This document shows positions 61,819 to 64,000 of a stretch of DNA of 64,000 nucleotides, piece by piece. The translations under genes were made by a program, and so were the position numbers. Numbering within the stretch: position 1 is the stretch's first letter; each line of letters begins with the position of its first letter. The stretch comes from an uncultured Paracoccaceae bacterium (GTDB lineage: Bacteria > Pseudomonadota > Alphaproteobacteria > Rhodobacterales > Rhodobacteraceae), in NCBI GenBank assembly GCA_958439195.1, contig OY288160.1, forward strand, positions 461,420 to 525,419. The letters run 5' to 3'. The notes below the pieces were generated by a model. That model worked only from the letters and a program-made list of their open reading frames with translations. It had not been told where the DNA came from and ran no database searches.

Positions 61819-62295
61819 ATGGAAAATCGTGCGGAAGTTTTGGCCGGGGCTGCGGTGTTGGCGGCGGCAATCGGGTTCTTGATCTATGCCGGTCAAGAGA
61901 CGGGTGCCACGTCGCGTGCGGCGGGCAGTTACGAACTGATGGCATCTTTCCGGTCGGTTGAGGGTATCCGCGTCGGCACGGATGTGCGGCTGGCGGGGGT
62001 TAAGGTTGGCACGGTGACCGGGTTGGCGCTGAATCCCGAAAGTTTTTTTGCGGATGCGCGGCTGAGTGTTCAGGATACGGTGCTGCTGCCTGATGACTCG
62101 GCGGCGCTGATTTCCTCTGAAGGGCTGCTGGGCGGGAATTTCGTGGAGCTGGTGCCGGGCGGATCGCTGGACAATCTGGCGCCGGGGGCCGAGATCGAGG
62201 ACACGCAGGGTGCGGTGTCGGTGATTTCGCTGATGATGAAATTTGCGGGCGGTGGCGGGGATGAACCCGCGCCGGAGGCCGGAGCGGTGGAATGA
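61819..62295 (+). CDS. mlaD: Outer-membrane lipid asymmetry protein MlaD
   Basis: The product is 158 residues. A single N-terminal helix (VLAGAAVLAAAIGFLIYAGQ) anchors an MCE domain (YELMASFRSVEGIRVGTDVR, VKVGTVTGLALNP, LLGGNFVELVPGG). MlaD is the periplasmic hexameric lipid carrier of the MlaFEDB retrograde phospholipid transporter. The other mla genes are not nearby. Confidence 0.9.
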   Translation: MENRAEVLAGAAVLAAAIGFLIYAGQETGATSRAAGSYELMASFRSVEGIRVGTDVRLAGVKVGTVTGLALNPESFFADARLSVQDTVLLPDDSAALISSEGLLGGNFVELVPGGSLDNLAPGAEIEDTQGAVSVISLMMKFAGGGGDEPAPEAGAVE

Positions 62296-62708
62296 TCCGC
62301 CCGGCGTTCAGGGCGCTGGCGCTGCTGGGCGTTATGGCCGGGCCTGCGGCGGCACAGGGCTTTGCCGAAAGCGATGCGGGCATTCTGCGGTGGTTGGACA
62401 AGCTGACCGGGGAAACGGCAGATATTGAATTGGCGCTGGGGCAAGAGGCGGTATCGGGGCGGCTGTCGATCCGGCTGGACGCCTGCCGTTATCCGGCCGA
62501 CAACCCGGCATCCGATGCCCAGGCGCATCTGACGATCCGGGATGCGGGGATCGAGACGCCAGTGTTCGAGGGGTGGATGGTGGCGTCATCGCCCGCGCTG
62601 TCGGCGCTGGATCATCCGCGCTATGACGTTTGGGTGTTGCGCTGCGATTACCCGGAGACGGCGCCCGAAGCCGCCGATGACGCGACATCCGAAGGTGCGG
62701 GCGAATAG
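62292..62708 (+). CDS. DUF2155 domain-containing periplasmic protein
   Basis: ATG 62292 overlaps the mlaD stop; product 138 residues. A signal peptide ends at GPAAAQG. The core IRWLDKLTGE-like segment, RLSIRLDACRYPADNPASDA, VFEGWMVASSPALSALDHP and DVWVLRCDYP is DUF2155. Two conserved cysteines could pair. Its 3' end overlaps the convergent aat gene by about 60 bases. Confidence 0.88.
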   Translation: MIRPAFRALALLGVMAGPAAAQGFAESDAGILRWLDKLTGETADIELALGQEAVSGRLSIRLDACRYPADNPASDAQAHLTIRDAGIETPVFEGWMVASSPALSALDHPRYDVWVLRCDYPETAPEAADDATSEGAGE

Positions 62709-63301
62709 CCTGCGGGGTGAAAGCGTGCCTGCCCGTCCAGGGCATGGGCGAGGCGGCGGCGATAATCCCCGCGCGGGATTTCCAGACCACCAAGGCTGGC
62801 CAGATGCGGGGTCAGGAATTGCGTGTCAAACAGGGTGAAACCGCCTTGGTTCAGGCGATGCACGGTGTGGGCCAGCGCCACCTTGGAGGCATCGGTGCGC
62901 CGTGAAAACATGCTTTCGCCAAAGAACGCGCGGCCAATGGCAACGCCATAGGCGCCACCTATGAGTTCGTTATCCTCCCATACCTCAATGGAATGGGCGT
63001 GGCCAGAGCGGTGGAGATCGACGTAAAGGGTGAAGATCGTGGCATTGATCCAGGTTTCCGCCCGGTCGGCACAGGCCCGGACTGTGGCGGCGAAATCGGT
63101 GTCAGCGGTCACGCGCCACGGGCTGCGCAAGATGCGGCGTCGTAACGAGCGCGAGATGTGAAAGCCGTCCAGCGGCAAGATCCCCCTGCGGCGCGGGTCG
63201 ATCCAGTGAATTTCGGGGTCATCGCGGCCTTCGGCCATCGGAAAGATTCCCGCCGCATAGGCGCGCAGCAGGATGTCCGGTGTGATGGCATTCAGGGGCA
63301 T
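62648..63301 (-). CDS. aat: Leucyl/phenylalanyl-tRNA-protein transferase
   Basis: The product is 217 residues from ATG 63301. Family landmarks are ITPDILLRAYAAGIFPMAEG, IHWIDPRRRGILPLDGFHIS, AHSIEVWEDNELIGGAYGVA, FFGESMFSRRTDASKVAL and FDTQFLTPHLASLGGLEIPR. It adds Leu or Phe to N-terminal Arg/Lys for the N-end rule, feeding ClpAP. The ribosome-binding site is weak and sits within an inverted repeat. Confidence 0.95.
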   Translation of the reverse strand: MPLNAITPDILLRAYAAGIFPMAEGRDDPEIHWIDPRRRGILPLDGFHISRSLRRRILRSPWRVTADTDFAATVRACADRAETWINATIFTLYVDLHRSGHAHSIEVWEDNELIGGAYGVAIGRAFFGESMFSRRTDASKVALAHTVHRLNQGGFTLFDTQFLTPHLASLGGLEIPRGDYRRRLAHALDGQARFHPAGYSPAPSDVASSAASGAVSG

Positions 63302-63302
63302 G

Positions 63303-63383
63303 GCAAAATTCTTTAAGGAAGAATTTTGCAAATTCCTTGCTTAAGGAATTTGCGGCGACGTCCCCCGGATGGGGGACGCCGCG
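63303..63383 (-). promoter_or_regulatory. Three hairpins between accC and aat
   Basis: GCAAAATTCTT/AAGAATTTTGC (63303-63329) and GCAAATTCCTT/AAGGAATTTGC (63328-63353) are two perfect 11-base dyads sharing two bases. A GC-rich stem GCGGCG..GTCCCCC/GGGGGAC..GCCGC follows to 63383. Read leftward, the GC stem comes first after accC and the AT-rich stems abut the aat start, so termination and masking of the aat ribosome-binding site are both possible. Confidence 0.6.
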
Positions 63384-63392
63384 CGGGTCACG

Positions 63393-64000
63393 TCATTCGC
63401 CGAACTGGGCGGCGAGCCATTTTTCCAACCAGTGGATGTTATATTCCCCGGATTGCACATCAGGTTCGGCCAGCAGGGCGTGGAACAGTGGGACGGTGGT
63501 GTCGATGCCATCGACGATCAATTCCCCCAGCGCACGCTTGAGCCGGGCCAGCGCCTCGGGGCGGTCGCGGCCGTGGACGATCAGCTTGCCGATCAGGCTG
63601 TCGTAATAGGGCGGGATGGAGTAGCCGCCGTAAAGCGCGCTGTCCATGCGCACGCCAAGGCCGCCGGGTGCATGGAACACCCGCACCTTGCCGGGGCAGG
63701 GGGCGAAGTTCGGCAGCTTTTCGGCGTTGATCCGCACTTCGATGGCGTGGCCGTTGATTTCCAACTCTTCCTGCTTGAACGACATGGGCAGGCCGGCGGC
63801 CACGCGGATCTGTTCGCGGACCAGATCAACGCCAAAGATCGCCTCGGTCACCGGATGTTCGACCTGAAGCCGGGTGTTCATTTCGATGAAATAGAACTTG
63901 CCGTCTTCATACAGGAACTCGACCGTGCCCGCGCCGATATAGTTGATCTTGGCCACCGCCTCGGCGCAAATCTGGCCGATTTCCGCGCGCATCTTCGGGG
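63393..64000 (-). CDS. accC: Acetyl-CoA carboxylase biotin carboxylase subunit (partial, C-terminal part)
   Basis: The frame is open at the window edge, so only the last ~202 residues are seen. They contain YEDGKFYFIEMNTRLQVEHP, the catalytic/ATP-site hallmark, then VTEAIFGVDLVREQIRVAAG and the C-terminal domain GYSIPPYYDSLIGKLIVHGR. It catalyses ATP-dependent carboxylation of biotin in fatty-acid synthesis. accB is expected beyond the edge. Confidence 0.95.
   Translation of the reverse strand, partial: PKMRAEIGQICAEAVAKINYIGAGTVEFLYEDGKFYFIEMNTRLQVEHPVTEAIFGVDLVREQIRVAAGLPMSFKQEELEINGHAIEVRINAEKLPNFAPCPGKVRVFHAPGGLGVRMDSALYGGYSIPPYYDSLIGKLIVHGRDRPEALARLKRALGELIVDGIDTTVPLFHALLAEPDVQSGEYNIHWLEKWLAAQFGE

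Noticed and set aside
1-64000. CRISPR array
   Set aside because: No series of regularly spaced repeats with unique spacers and no cas genes were seen; the TGACAAA array at 9968 has 10-base units only.

Overview
The window is high-GC chromosomal DNA of an alphaproteobacterium, almost certainly Rhodobacterales (Rhodobacteraceae). The basis is the clpP-clpX pair, the run NDUFA12-like / mlaD / DUF2155 / aat / accC, a plcP-agt lipid-remodelling pair, and the general protein style. No species is named because no rRNA or species marker is present.

Layout. (1) Bases 1-6250: a D-apiose/D-apionate catabolic locus, with a RuBisCO-like protein (cut by the window edge), apnL, a doubtful frameshifted ORF, apnO, divergent oiaK, and a FadR-type GntR regulator. 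(2) 6431-9638: plcP-like phosphoesterase, GT21 glycolipid synthase, DedA protein and GT2 glycosyltransferase, a probable membrane-lipid remodelling operon. (3) 9789-49616: a genomic island of about 39.8 kb in the 3' end of tRNA-Asn(GTT). It is bounded by a 46-bp direct repeat; the intact tRNA lies at the right end and a P4-type integrase lies just inside the left end. (4) 49717-64000: core genes (MBL hydrolase, EnvZ-like kinase, CAP protein, ynjBCD ABC transporter, CDP-alcohol phosphatidyltransferase, a photolyase-like protein, clpP, clpX, a decayed sulP, NDUFA12-like, mlaD, DUF2155, aat, accC partial).

The island has two parts. The left 8 kb is a mobile-element module: integrase, AlpA-like regulator, a Toprim (Spo11/TopoVI-A-like) protein, a RepA-like helicase ATPase with GGGACA repeats just downstream, and a fragment resembling a small terminase subunit. 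This set is reminiscent of a decayed phage satellite. The remaining ~31 kb is sugar-acid cargo. One block holds an internally deleted denD, a 3-hydroxyisobutyrate-type dehydrogenase, pseudogenes of an aldehyde dehydrogenase and a GntR regulator, an IlvD/Edd dehydratase and a D-xylose-dehydrogenase-like SDR (a decaying oxidative pentose pathway). A second block is one operon: GntR, ribose-type ABC importer, ApnL paralogue and DenD. A third block (pdxA2, otnI, ltnD, otnK, otnC, plus a DtnK-like kinase near the right end) covers conversion of D-threonate, L-threonate and D-erythronate to DHAP. A fourth block is a long operon with a second sugar ABC importer, a LacI regulator with a clear tandem operator, an unknown 182-residue protein, an MBL lactonase-like protein, an L-gulonate-3-dehydrogenase-like enzyme, a HisD-like dehydrogenase and an SDR. 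Its substrate cannot be named from sequence, and it is the best candidate here for an undescribed catabolic pathway.

In outline, two importers bring in sugars or aldonolactones, lactonases and dehydrogenases convert them to sugar acids, and the Otn/Dtn enzymes carry tetronates to DHAP. The chromosomal apn/oia locus outside the island handles the related branched acid apionate, so the island expands an existing capability.
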